Shown in pieces: positions 45,776 through 54,490 of a stretch of 64,000 nt of DNA; the stretch's first letter is position 1, and each line of letters begins with the position of its first letter. The position numbers and the translations under genes were made by a program. Origin of the DNA: G016756615 sp035556195 (GTDB lineage: Bacteria; Pseudomonadota; Alphaproteobacteria; Rhizobiales; Rhizobiaceae); the NCBI GenBank assembly GCA_035556195.1, contig DATMFK010000066.1, forward strand, positions 124,001-188,000. The letters run 5' to 3'. The notes below the pieces were generated by a model. The model saw only the letters and a program-made list of their open reading frames with translations. It was not told the origin of the DNA and searched no databases.

Positions 45776-45828
45776 CTTTGTACCAACCGGTTAATTTCGT
45801 CAACCCCTTTGTACGAGTCGGTTAATTT
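45776..45828. promoter_or_regulatory. Tandem operator-like repeats between shikimate dehydrogenase and TetR genes
   Basis: Two 22-base direct repeats (45776-45797 and 45807-45828) share CTTTGTAC and GGTTAATTT and differ at 3 of 22 positions. They are 31 bases apart, about three helical turns. The first contains the palindrome AACCGGTT. TTGACG on the minus strand between them could be a -35 box for the shikimate operon, with TACAAA as -10. They lie 47 bases before the TetR start, so they are good candidates for its binding sites. Confidence 0.7.
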
Positions 45829-45874
45829 GCTATGTCTGCCGCGGGTAAGGTGAGCGTGCAGGTGCAGAGGGATC

Positions 45875-46552
45875 ATGGACGACAAGCCGGCTGGCAGCCG
45901 GAGCGGCTGGAAGCAGGACCCGGCAGGTGTGCGCAAGAACATCCTTGCCGTCGCAATGGCAGAATTCGCGGCCAACGGGCTGTCGGGCGCGCGGATCGAC
46001 GAGATCGCGGCAAAGACCAGCACGTCGAAGCGGATGATCTACTACTATTTCGGCGACAAGCAGGGCCTCTATACCCGCGTGCTCGAGGAAGCCTACCGGC
46101 AGGTGCGTGCCGGAGAACAGGAGTTGGAGCTCGACCACCTCCCTCCCCTCGAAGCACTCAAGCTACTTGCCGAGTTCACCTTCGATCATCACAGCCGCCA
46201 CCCGGACTTCATCCGGATCGTGATGATCGAGAACATCCATCACGGCGCCTATCTCGAGCAGTCCGAACTGATCCGCCTCCTCAACGCCGGCGCGATCCAG
46301 AAGCTCGAAGCGATCTGCCGGCGCGGACGGGATTCGGGTCTTTTCCGCGATGACGTCACCCCGCTGGAATTGCATTGGCACATCAGCGCGCTGAGCTTCT
46401 TCAACGTATCCAACCGCGCCACCTTCTCGCGCATCTTCGGCGACGCCCTCTTCACCGCCGGCGGCCAGCACTCGCTGCGGGATCACCTTGTGGAAATGGT
46501 GATCGGGCTGGCGCTCAAGCCCGATCGGCGCGGCCGGCGTCACCAGACATAG
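45875..46552 (+). CDS. TetR/AcrR-family repressor
   Basis: The 225-residue protein has an N-terminal TetR HTH (AMAEFAANGLSGARIDEIAA, TSTSKRMIYYYFGDKQGLY) and a C-terminal ligand domain with a TetR_C-like ELHWHISALSFFNVSNRATF. ATG 45875 has AGAGGG a few bases upstream. It is divergent from the shikimate dehydrogenase/TRAP/aroQ operon across two operator-like repeats, so it probably represses that operon until the aromatic precursor is present. Its end overlaps the opposite-strand methyltransferase gene by 13 bases. Confidence 0.93.
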   Translation: MDDKPAGSRSGWKQDPAGVRKNILAVAMAEFAANGLSGARIDEIAAKTSTSKRMIYYYFGDKQGLYTRVLEEAYRQVRAGEQELELDHLPPLEALKLLAEFTFDHHSRHPDFIRIVMIENIHHGAYLEQSELIRLLNAGAIQKLEAICRRGRDSGLFRDDVTPLELHWHISALSFFNVSNRATFSRIFGDALFTAGGQHSLRDHLVEMVIGLALKPDRRGRRHQT

Positions 46553-47208
46553 GGAACGAGGCGGTAGCGCACGCGCGCGGCGTAGTCGCGATAGCCCAGG
46601 AGTTTCGCAGCCAAGGTTTGCTCCTCATGCACGGCACGCCATGCGATGCCGAGAACGAACGCGCCCGAAAGCAGAAGGCCGATCCAGGAGCCGAGCAACA
46701 GCGGAATACCGACAAGCAGCAGCAGCGCGCTGGCATACATCGGATGGCGGACGATCGAATAGGGACCGCTGTCGATCACCCTTTGGCCGGACTGGATCTT
46801 GACGACAGGCGCGGCGAAGGCATTCTCGCGAAACGTCCACCAAGCGCCGAGCATGTAAAGCGCGATGGCCACTCCGCCCAGCGCCTGGAGCCAGGCAGGT
46901 ACCGCGGTGAATCCGGTGCGCGCGGCATCCCAGCTCGTGAATACCAGCCACGCGAAGAACCCTACCGCGAACAGTGCCAGCCAGATGCGGTCCCAGGGCT
47001 CTTGATCGCGCTGCAGAGGCGGCGACATGCGCTCGCGAAGCAAGGACGGGCTGTACTTCCCCAGCCAGAGGATCATGGCGAGGCCGCCGACCCCGAACAG
47101 GGCAATGAAGGCCCAGGCGCCGGGATAGGCAAGCGTGCCTGCAGGCCACAGGAGCAACACGGCGATGACAGCCGTCCAGGCGACAAGCTGGAGCAGATAT
47201 ACGGCCAT
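46540..47208 (-). CDS. Isoprenylcysteine carboxyl methyltransferase-like membrane protein
   Basis: The 222-residue protein has about five membrane helices and the ICMT/PEMT-type C-terminal signature GPYSIVRHPMYASALLLLVG with RAVHEEQTLAAKLLGY and YAARVRYRLVPYVW. Bacterial members methylate small lipids or other membrane substrates with SAM; the real substrate is unknown. ATG 47208 is chosen because AGGAGGAAACC precedes it; the longer frame lacks a site. It stands alone, convergent with the TetR gene. Confidence 0.88.
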   Translation of the reverse strand: MAVYLLQLVAWTAVIAVLLLWPAGTLAYPGAWAFIALFGVGGLAMILWLGKYSPSLLRERMSPPLQRDQEPWDRIWLALFAVGFFAWLVFTSWDAARTGFTAVPAWLQALGGVAIALYMLGAWWTFRENAFAAPVVKIQSGQRVIDSGPYSIVRHPMYASALLLLVGIPLLLGSWIGLLLSGAFVLGIAWRAVHEEQTLAAKLLGYRDYAARVRYRLVPYVW

Positions 47209-47359
47209 GGTTTCCTCCTGCCGGTTTCGGACCAGGCCCAATAGTGGTTGCAATATAGTTCGATCACGCTAGGCATCCGCGCCCGATAGGCCGCCGAATC
47301 CCTTCGGGAGGGCGTGCCGCGGCGCGTCAGCAGGGATCACCGGTGAGGCAATGGCCTCC

Positions 47360-50300
47360 TCACGCGCAATGGGCTCGCAGGATACGATATTCCCAGGCGC
47401 GCGACTGCATCTGCACGTAGACGCTCGAACCCGGTACCGCGAGGAAATTGTCGATCATGTTGTCGCGCCCGCCGAAAGCTCCGGCGCGCGCGGCGGAGAC
47501 GCTGTCGCAGGAGGCCAGCACATTGTCGGTGATGTCGCGATCATCGCCGACAGCAAGGCGCAGTGACGCGAGCAGCATGCGAACCTCGGCCCAGCGCTGC
47601 ACCGGCAGCAGATCCGTGTATAGGAAAACCCCGCCCGGTCGCAGCACGCGTTTTACCTGGGCAAAGAATGCACGCAGGTTTGGATAAGTGTGCGAGGATT
47701 CGATGTTCGTGACCGCATCGAAGGCTTGATCCCCCACCGGCAGGTTCTCGGCGTCACCGACTTCGAAGGCCACGCGCGGATCGCGATGGGCTTGCCGGCA
47801 GAAGGCAATCGCTTCAGGCGACAGATCGACGCCGAACGGCTCCGCTTCGAAGCGCTCGGCGAGCAACGCCACGGTGCCGCCCCGCCCGCATCCGACATCG
47901 AGGACCTTGCGGTGGCGCAGATCGGTGGCGCCGATCAGTTCGTAAACCAGCCGGATGGAGTTCGGGTTGAAGACCCCGTCCGGGACCGGGAATGCCGCCT
48001 CGCCATCGTTGCCGACATAGCCGTAGTTCAGGAAGAACGACGCATCGCCGGTTCCGGAATCCTTCAGCCGGCGCGATATGTCGTCGTAGAACGTGCGGTA
48101 GCTCGCTTTGGCCGAATCGGCAGGATTGTCGCCCGCCCCGGGAGACGCCGTCGCCGACGGCCGTGCCTCGGTTCGGGCGGGCGCATCCGCCTGCGGGGCC
48201 GGCTGCGCCACCTCGCCGGAAAGAGCCTTGTCGATGAAGGCGCCGAGTTGCGAGATCGTCGGGGCCTGGAACAGCTTGATCACCGGCACCTCGATCTGGA
48301 ACCGGTCGCGGATTTCCGAAGCGACCTGGACGCCGAGCAAGGAATGTCCGCCGAGATCGAGAAAACGGTCGAAGATTCCGACCGGCGTCACCCCGAGATG
48401 CTCGCTCCATATCTCGGCCAGCACGCGTTCGGTTTCGGTTCCCGGTTCCTCGTAAGGGGTCGCGAGATTGGGGCGGGGATGACGATCGCCGCCACCCTTC
48501 TTTCCCGCACTATCTCCGCCATGCACCCAAGCCTGGAGCCGCTTTTCGAGATCGTCGACGACCACCAGCGCGCGCGCGCCGACATCCGCGGCGAGCAAGC
48601 GCAAAAATGCCTCCTGCCCTTCGGCAGGATGGATCGGCGTCGCCATCTGTTCCATCTTCGACTCGGCGGCATTGTCCCAAGCATCCCAATCGATGCTCAA
48701 CCACTTCTCGCCGCCGGCGAGCGCGAAGGCGTCAAGGACCGCATTGACGCCGGTATAGGCAGCAAGCCCGAGGCCTCCGAGCACTGTCGAGATCGAGGAG
48801 TGAAGGATGAACCGCTGCGGCTCGTGCCCCCGCAACGCCGCCATGAGGTGCAGAAGCCCGGTCAGCTTCGGCGCCATCTGGGCCTCGATCACCGAAGGCC
48901 CTGTTTCGGCCACTGACGCGAATGCCGCCGCGTCGATGCGGCCGGCGCCGTGCACGACAACGTCGATGCGCCCGAACCGGGCTATCGCTGCATCGACGGC
49001 AGCCTTCACCTCGGTGCCGTCGTTCAGGTCGGCGCGCACGACCAGCACGTCGTCGCGCTCCCCCTGCATGCGCGCGAGGCGCTTGAGCAGGGCGCGCTGC
49101 GCGAACGGCGTCTTCGCGTCCGCAGCGCTCGCCGCCCACTCGTCGGCGGGGGGCAGGCCGGAGCGCCCGAGCAGCACAAGGCGGGCACCCGCCCGTTCGA
49201 ACAAACGCTCCGACAGGTTGATGCCGATATGGCCGAGCCCGCCGGTGACCAGAACGACGGGCCGGTCAGGCAGGTCGAGGGCGGTGTCGGTGCGCGGCAA
49301 TGGGGCCGGTTCATAGGCCTCGACGAAACGCTGCCCTTGACGCAGCGCGACAGCCGGCTCGCTCGCCCCGGCGGCCAGCTCCGCCAGGACCTGACTGGCC
49401 ACGGCCGCGTTGTCGTCGATGTCGACATGCGCAAGTCGCAAACCAGGGTGCTCCTGTGGGATCACGCGCGCCGCGCCGATGCCGAGGGCCCGCAGCGGCT
49501 CGATCACGTCGTCGATGTCCACCTTCGCCGTCCCGCGGGCCACCACGATCATCGGCAACGGCCGCACTGTCTGGGCCGCGCTCAGCGCATGCGCAAGCCG
49601 CATCGGCGTGAGCAGCGCCAGTTCCCCTGCCTGGTGCAGGTCTCCATCCTGAGCCGCGAGCCCCCAGCAGTAGACAACCCCGGCCAGGCGAGGCTCGCTC
49701 GCCGTGATGGCGGCGACGAGCGTCGCGAAGTTCTCCGGCTGTGCGCTATCGATCCGATAGCTGCCATCGTCACTGCTCTCGAAAGCGCCGCGGCGAGATA
49801 CCACGATCGGCTGCGCGGACAACTCCTTCAGTCGCGCCGCCAGCGCCGCACCGACACCGGTCTCGTCGTCGAAGACGAGGATCCGGCTGCCCGCCAGGGA
49901 CGCCGCGCCAGGCAGGGACTGGGCGGGGCGCCAACGGGCGGAATAGAACCAGTCGGTGACGTCGCGAGGCTGATGCGAGGCGTGCGACCGCGGCAGAGCA
50001 CCGATCCAGTAGCTGCGCCGGTCGAAGGGATAGGTCGGCAAGGGGACACGTCTGCGCGGCTCATTCCGATGAAAACCGGGCCAGTCCACCGCGATGCCGT
50101 TCGCCCACATCCGGCCAAGCGCGGCGAGCATCGCCTCGGTGTCGAGGCGCGGGTCGTCCGGCCCCGGCAGGCTGGCCGAGCCAAGCGCGGCGCCTCCCTT
50201 GAGCGCCTGCCCCGCAAAGGTCGTGAGAGCGCGGCCCGGTCCTACTTCGAGGAAAAAAGGCTGCTTGCCGACCGGACCCTTTTCATCGGCCAGTGCGGCC

Positions 50301-52672
50301 AGCGAGTCGGCGAAGCGCACGGCATGGCGCAGTTGGTCGCTCCAGTAGCAGGGCGTCGCGACTGCCGCATCCGCCCATCGGCCTGTAAGTGTCGAGACGA
50401 AGGGCTTTTCCGGAGCGGAGAGGGCGACCGATGCAACGACATCACGAAATTCGCTAAGCATCGGATCCATCATGGCGGAATGGAAAGCGTGCGACGTGTG
50501 CAGTCGCCGCGCCGCGATATTTCGCTCGGCAAGCGTGGTTTCCAGACGCTCGATCGCATGATGCGGCCCCGACAGCACAGACAGGCCCGGCGCGTTCACC
50601 GCCGCGAGCGATACATCATCACGGATGAATTCCCCGAGGCGCGCGTGGTCTGCCATCACGGCGATCATGGCGCCGCGCGGCATTGCGGCGATGAGCTGTC
50701 CCCGGCGCGCGATCAGCAGCAGTGCGTCATCGAGCTTCATGACGCCGGCGATTGTCGCGGCGACATATTCGCCCACGCTGTGGCCGACCATTGCAGCGGG
50801 CTCGATTCCCCATGAGCGCCATAGAGCGGCGATCGCATATTCCACGGTGAACAGCGCCGGCTGCGCCCAGGCGGTGTTCATCAATTCGGCCGCCGCCTGC
50901 TTGCGTTGCCTCTCGGGCGGGAAAAGAAGCGTGCGCAGGTCACGCCCAACGTGGCTCTTCAATACTTTCGCGCAATGATCGATCGCGTCGCGCACCACGG
51001 GCTCGCTTCGATACAGGGCCTCTGCCATCCCCGGATATTGCGATCCTTGGCCGGGGAACATGAACACGACAGGACGCGGGCCAGCGGCTACGCAGGTTTC
51101 GAGCGTTTCTGGCTCGCGCAACGCCGCGATCGCGGCAGCGCGGTCGTCAGCGCCAACGACCAGCGCGCGCCGGTGCCGAAAAGCGCGCCGCCCCGTGTGC
51201 AATGTAAAAGCCGCGTCCGGCAAGGCGATTTCAGGATGCGCCTGCAGGTGCATGGCGAGCCGGCGACATGCCGTATCGAGGCTTGTCTGGCTGCGCGCCG
51301 AAAGCACGAGGAGCTGGTGCTTCCGTTGTTTCGCCTGCTCTTCCCGCACCGGCGCCTCTTCCAGAATCAGATGCGCGTTGGTGCCGCCGACGCCGAAAGA
51401 AGAGATGCCGGCCCGCAGTGGCGCGCCGTTCCGCCGCCACGGCTGCAGGTCCGTCGATACGTAGAACGGGCTCGATACGAAGTCGATGGCTGGATTGGGC
51501 GCACGATAATGCACGGTCGGCGGTATCGCCTTGTGCTCGAACATCAGCACGGTCTTGATCAGTCCGGCGACACCTGCCGCGCAGGAGAGATGGCCGAAGT
51601 TCGACTTGACCGATCCAATGCCGCAAAAGCCGCGCCGGTCCGTATGTTCGCGGAACACGTCGATGAGCGCCGAGAGCTCGATCGGATCGCCGAGAATGGT
51701 ACCGGTGCCGTGGGCCTCGATATAGCCGATAGTCTCGACACCGACGCCGGCCATTGCCTGTGCGGCCCGGATCGCGCCGGCCTGGCCGCGAAAGCTCGGC
51801 GCCGTGTAGCCCGCTTTGTCGCTGCCGTCATTGTTGAGCCCTACGCCGCGGATGACGGCTCGTATGTTATCCCCGTCGGCGAGCGCACGGTCGAGCCGCT
51901 TCAGCACAACGAGGCCCACGCCGCTTCCCACGATCGTGCCCTGCGCCTCGGCGTCGAACGGACGGCAATGTCCATCCGGCGAGAGGATTGAGCCAGGCGT
52001 GTAGAGATAGCCCCCATATTGCGGCACCCGCACGGTGACACCCCCGGCGAGCGCGATCTCGCAGCGGTCTGCCTGCAGGCTTTCGCAGGCGAGCGAGACG
52101 GCAACCAGCGAGGTGGAACAGGTGGTCTGGACCACCACGCTCGGACCGCGCAGGTCCAGCCGATAGGATGCCTGCATGCACAGATGGTCCTTGTCGTTGG
52201 TGACCATAAGCTGCATGCCGTCGAGATAGCCGAGGACCTCGCGGTTCAGATAGAGCTGGTAGAGATAGGTGCTCTGCTCGCAGCCGCCGAACAGGCCGAT
52301 CGCGCCCTCATAAGTCGAGGGATCGTAGCCGGCGTCCTCCAGCGCCTCCCAGGTCGTTTCGAGGAAAAGCCGGTGCTGCGGATCGGTAAGCGCCGCGTCG
52401 CGCGCCGAGAAGCCGAAGAATTCGGCATCGAACTGGTCGACCTCGTCGAGCACCGGCGACGCGTGCACGTAACCGGGAAGCTGCGCGACCTCGTCCGGTA
52501 TGCCGGCGGCCCGCACATCTTCCGGGCCGAGCTGCGTTATCGACTCGACGCCCTTGGCCAGATTGTCCCAGTATTGATCGAGATCATTCGCGCCGGGAAA
52601 TCGTCCACGCATGCCGATGATGGCGATCGGATCGAACTTTCGCTGTGCACGGAAACCGTCACCGTCCGGCAT
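47360..52672 (-). CDS. Single-module type I polyketide synthase: KS-AT-KR-ACP-methyltransferase
   Basis: 1770 residues. KS (about 12-440): Cys185 in TTCSTSLVAV, His321 in EAHGTGT and His361. AT (about 535-830): Ser632 in GHSVGE, with HAFH at 728-731 indicating malonyl-CoA. KR (about 905-1380): TGGLGHIG at 1143-1150, Tyr1306 and Asn1310 in AAYTGVN. ACP (about 1410-1485): Ser1444 in LGGHSLLG. A class I methyltransferase ends the protein (LDVGCGRGGT at 1591). No DH, ER or thioesterase is seen. GAGGGG precedes ATG 52672. It is the last gene of a tight five-gene operon and probably depends on the divergent phosphopantetheinyl transferase. The product and release step are unknown. Confidence 0.95.
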   Translation of the reverse strand: MPDGDGFRAQRKFDPIAIIGMRGRFPGANDLDQYWDNLAKGVESITQLGPEDVRAAGIPDEVAQLPGYVHASPVLDEVDQFDAEFFGFSARDAALTDPQHRLFLETTWEALEDAGYDPSTYEGAIGLFGGCEQSTYLYQLYLNREVLGYLDGMQLMVTNDKDHLCMQASYRLDLRGPSVVVQTTCSTSLVAVSLACESLQADRCEIALAGGVTVRVPQYGGYLYTPGSILSPDGHCRPFDAEAQGTIVGSGVGLVVLKRLDRALADGDNIRAVIRGVGLNNDGSDKAGYTAPSFRGQAGAIRAAQAMAGVGVETIGYIEAHGTGTILGDPIELSALIDVFREHTDRRGFCGIGSVKSNFGHLSCAAGVAGLIKTVLMFEHKAIPPTVHYRAPNPAIDFVSSPFYVSTDLQPWRRNGAPLRAGISSFGVGGTNAHLILEEAPVREEQAKQRKHQLLVLSARSQTSLDTACRRLAMHLQAHPEIALPDAAFTLHTGRRAFRHRRALVVGADDRAAAIAALREPETLETCVAAGPRPVVFMFPGQGSQYPGMAEALYRSEPVVRDAIDHCAKVLKSHVGRDLRTLLFPPERQRKQAAAELMNTAWAQPALFTVEYAIAALWRSWGIEPAAMVGHSVGEYVAATIAGVMKLDDALLLIARRGQLIAAMPRGAMIAVMADHARLGEFIRDDVSLAAVNAPGLSVLSGPHHAIERLETTLAERNIAARRLHTSHAFHSAMMDPMLSEFRDVVASVALSAPEKPFVSTLTGRWADAAVATPCYWSDQLRHAVRFADSLAALADEKGPVGKQPFFLEVGPGRALTTFAGQALKGGAALGSASLPGPDDPRLDTEAMLAALGRMWANGIAVDWPGFHRNEPRRRVPLPTYPFDRRSYWIGALPRSHASHQPRDVTDWFYSARWRPAQSLPGAASLAGSRILVFDDETGVGAALAARLKELSAQPIVVSRRGAFESSDDGSYRIDSAQPENFATLVAAITASEPRLAGVVYCWGLAAQDGDLHQAGELALLTPMRLAHALSAAQTVRPLPMIVVARGTAKVDIDDVIEPLRALGIGAARVIPQEHPGLRLAHVDIDDNAAVASQVLAELAAGASEPAVALRQGQRFVEAYEPAPLPRTDTALDLPDRPVVLVTGGLGHIGINLSERLFERAGARLVLLGRSGLPPADEWAASAADAKTPFAQRALLKRLARMQGERDDVLVVRADLNDGTEVKAAVDAAIARFGRIDVVVHGAGRIDAAAFASVAETGPSVIEAQMAPKLTGLLHLMAALRGHEPQRFILHSSISTVLGGLGLAAYTGVNAVLDAFALAGGEKWLSIDWDAWDNAAESKMEQMATPIHPAEGQEAFLRLLAADVGARALVVVDDLEKRLQAWVHGGDSAGKKGGGDRHPRPNLATPYEEPGTETERVLAEIWSEHLGVTPVGIFDRFLDLGGHSLLGVQVASEIRDRFQIEVPVIKLFQAPTISQLGAFIDKALSGEVAQPAPQADAPARTEARPSATASPGAGDNPADSAKASYRTFYDDISRRLKDSGTGDASFFLNYGYVGNDGEAAFPVPDGVFNPNSIRLVYELIGATDLRHRKVLDVGCGRGGTVALLAERFEAEPFGVDLSPEAIAFCRQAHRDPRVAFEVGDAENLPVGDQAFDAVTNIESSHTYPNLRAFFAQVKRVLRPGGVFLYTDLLPVQRWAEVRMLLASLRLAVGDDRDITDNVLASCDSVSAARAGAFGGRDNMIDNFLAVPGSSVYVQMQSRAWEYRILRAHCA

Positions 52673-52683
52673 CGGATGTCCCC

Positions 52684-53676
52684 TCAAAGTACCGGAGGCG
52701 CACCACGCGTCGCCATGATGCGCAGCGGAATCTCGACATGGGGCTCGCCGCCGCTGACGACGTGCAACGCCCCGACATATTGCGCTTCCGGCGCATAGAT
52801 CGCTTCGTCGAGCGGCAAGGCGAGCGTGACCCGCGCTTCCTGGCCGGGCGCCAGCTCGAACTCGTTGGGCTCGCGCATGATGTTCGGAACGAACGCCGGA
52901 CCGACGCCGTCGCTGCGGCGCGCATCGGCGACTTCGCACCGGATAACGGCCGGCACGTCGCGCGTGTTCGAGATCGAGAAGGAAGCATTTGCCGTCGAAC
53001 CGAGCGCAGCGACGAGTTCGATGGCGAAACTGTCCGCCTTGGTCCGGCTCGCGGTCGCGAGCACGCCGGACAGGAACTCCTGCTCGCTCTGGGCTCGCAG
53101 GTCATTCAGCCCGTTGAGAAGCTCGAAATAGCTCGCGCCGAGCTGGCTCAGATAGTCTGGAAGGCGGCGTTCCAGATGTTCGGCGGCGGTCTTCTGGATC
53201 TGGTCCGAACCGAGCTGGCCGGCCGCCATTCGCTCGCTGAGCGTGCGATAGGACCGAGCGATATGCGCACTGAGCTGAGTCGAATAGTCCGTGATCTGCT
53301 GGAACCAGATCGCAGGGTCGGGCGAGGTGAGTTCCGGAGGCGACGGAACCGGCGCTGTCCCGGGTATCAGCACCTGCGTCAGTTCGTTGGAGTAGGCTGT
53401 GACGTTGCGCACCAGATCCGCGAAGAATTGCAGGGTGAGCTGGGAAAGCTTCTCATTGAGAGCGTGTCCGCGCTGGCGATAGAAGGCGGTCAGCATGTCC
53501 TGCAGAGCATTTGGCTCCAGCTCGCCTCTTGCGATGCGCTCCATCACGCGCTGGTAGAGATCCTGCGTTCTTTCCGCAGCGCCTGCCGTGGCGCGGAGGT
53601 ATTGGCTATACCAACCGGACCAGTCATTGGCCCAGGCGATCGTACCTGCCGATGCCTGTCGATCAGCAGCAGCCAC
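52684..53676 (-). CDS. Uncharacterised protein: duplicated helical units plus Ig-like C-terminal domain
   Basis: 330 residues, no signal peptide. Residues about 20-100 and 122-200 form two related helical units: YQRVMERIARGELEPNALQ in the first aligns with YRTLSERMAAGQLGSDQIQ in the second. Each is followed by an amphipathic helix and each starts with WYSQ/WFQQ. The pattern recalls phasin-like coiled proteins. Residues about 215-325 look like an Ig-like beta domain (FELAPGQEARVTLALPL, YVGALHVVSGGEPHVEIPL). The GTG start overlaps the His-rich gene by 14 bases, and the stop is 11 bases from the PKS ATG. The function is unknown; a role with the polyketide product is inferred from the operon. Confidence 0.82.
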   Translation of the reverse strand: MAAADRQASAGTIAWANDWSGWYSQYLRATAGAAERTQDLYQRVMERIARGELEPNALQDMLTAFYRQRGHALNEKLSQLTLQFFADLVRNVTAYSNELTQVLIPGTAPVPSPPELTSPDPAIWFQQITDYSTQLSAHIARSYRTLSERMAAGQLGSDQIQKTAAEHLERRLPDYLSQLGASYFELLNGLNDLRAQSEQEFLSGVLATASRTKADSFAIELVAALGSTANASFSISNTRDVPAVIRCEVADARRSDGVGPAFVPNIMREPNEFELAPGQEARVTLALPLDEAIYAPEAQYVGALHVVSGGEPHVEIPLRIMATRGAPPVL

Positions 53677-54490
53677 AGCCGCAACCTATGGTGAATGCGT
53701 CGCAGTCGCGCGGCAGTATCGCGATCGCGATGCGGATCGGGCGATGATCGCAGCCGGTGAGAGTGAGATCGGCTGTTGCAACGAGACACCCGTCGACGTC
53801 CCGAGTGCCCCGTTCGGCCTCATCGCGGGGTTCATTGCCGGGCGTCGGTTGCCGTTCAGGCGCGCCAATTCTCACGGCGATCAATATCTCGCGTTCGGCG
53901 CAGGGCGCGAGAGTAAAGCTCTTCGGCTCGAAGCTAACCGTTTCCACAGGCGCCGCGCCGCCGCCCCTTGTGTGCCAGGCGCCGAGTTCGACGGTGATCG
54001 TCTTTTCGCGCCGGCGCTCGTTCTCGACCACCACGGGAATGACCCGCTGCTCGCCGACGCGCGCATAGATCACCATGTCGACGTCGCCGATGCAGCAGAA
54101 GCATTCGCAATGATCAGGCCGGCAATGATGGCAATGACAATCGTGGTGATGGTGGTGGTGATAACCTTCGAGATGGTGGTGATGATGATCCTCATGACCA
54201 TGATGATGGTGTTGCCAGCCATGATGGTGATGCCTGTGGTGCCGGCACTCGTCGCAGCCGCAGTCATGCCGATGCGGGTCCGGGTAGTAGCCGCGCATCG
54301 ATTGGCCGCCGGGCCGCCCTGCCGGGCTGGCCATGCCGGCATATTGCTCATAGAGGGAGCTCAGCCAGTCGGTCGAAGGACTGCGCATGAGATCGCCATA
54401 TCTGCGTTCGCGCCATCCGGGATAGAGCCGATCCATCCCTTCCAGCAGCGTCATGTTCATCCAGTCAGGTTGTCGCACGATAGAGTTCAT
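53663..54490 (-). CDS. Uncharacterised His/Cys-rich protein with Ig-like C-terminal domain
   Basis: 275 residues, no signal peptide. An N-terminal segment (1-65) is followed by residues 71-133, which hold 28 histidines and 10 cysteines, including runs of five and six histidines and DCHCHHCRPDHCECFCC; this should bind several metal ions. Residues about 135-262 look like an Ig-like beta domain (VGEQRVIPVVVENERR, SFTLAPCAEREILIAV), and the protein ends in another cysteine cluster, GCGCGCC. ATG 54490 overlaps the upstream stop (ATGA), and the 3' end overlaps the next gene by 14 bases. I do not recognise the family; metal storage, sensing or cross-linking is speculative. Confidence 0.82.
   Translation of the reverse strand: MNSIVRQPDWMNMTLLEGMDRLYPGWRERRYGDLMRSPSTDWLSSLYEQYAGMASPAGRPGGQSMRGYYPDPHRHDCGCDECRHHRHHHHGWQHHHHGHEDHHHHHLEGYHHHHHHDCHCHHCRPDHCECFCCIGDVDMVIYARVGEQRVIPVVVENERRREKTITVELGAWHTRGGGAAPVETVSFEPKSFTLAPCAEREILIAVRIGAPERQPTPGNEPRDEAERGTRDVDGCLVATADLTLTGCDHRPIRIAIAILPRDCDAFTIGCGCGCC

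Noticed and set aside
48950..50815. 621-residue plus-strand ORF opposite the PKS
   Set aside because: Lies wholly against the AT/KR domains, which show all active-site residues on the minus strand.
54070..54351. Apparent trinucleotide-like repeat (CAC/ATG-rich DNA) that could be a microsatellite
   Set aside because: It is explained by the histidine codons of the His/Cys-rich protein; the period is not regular.
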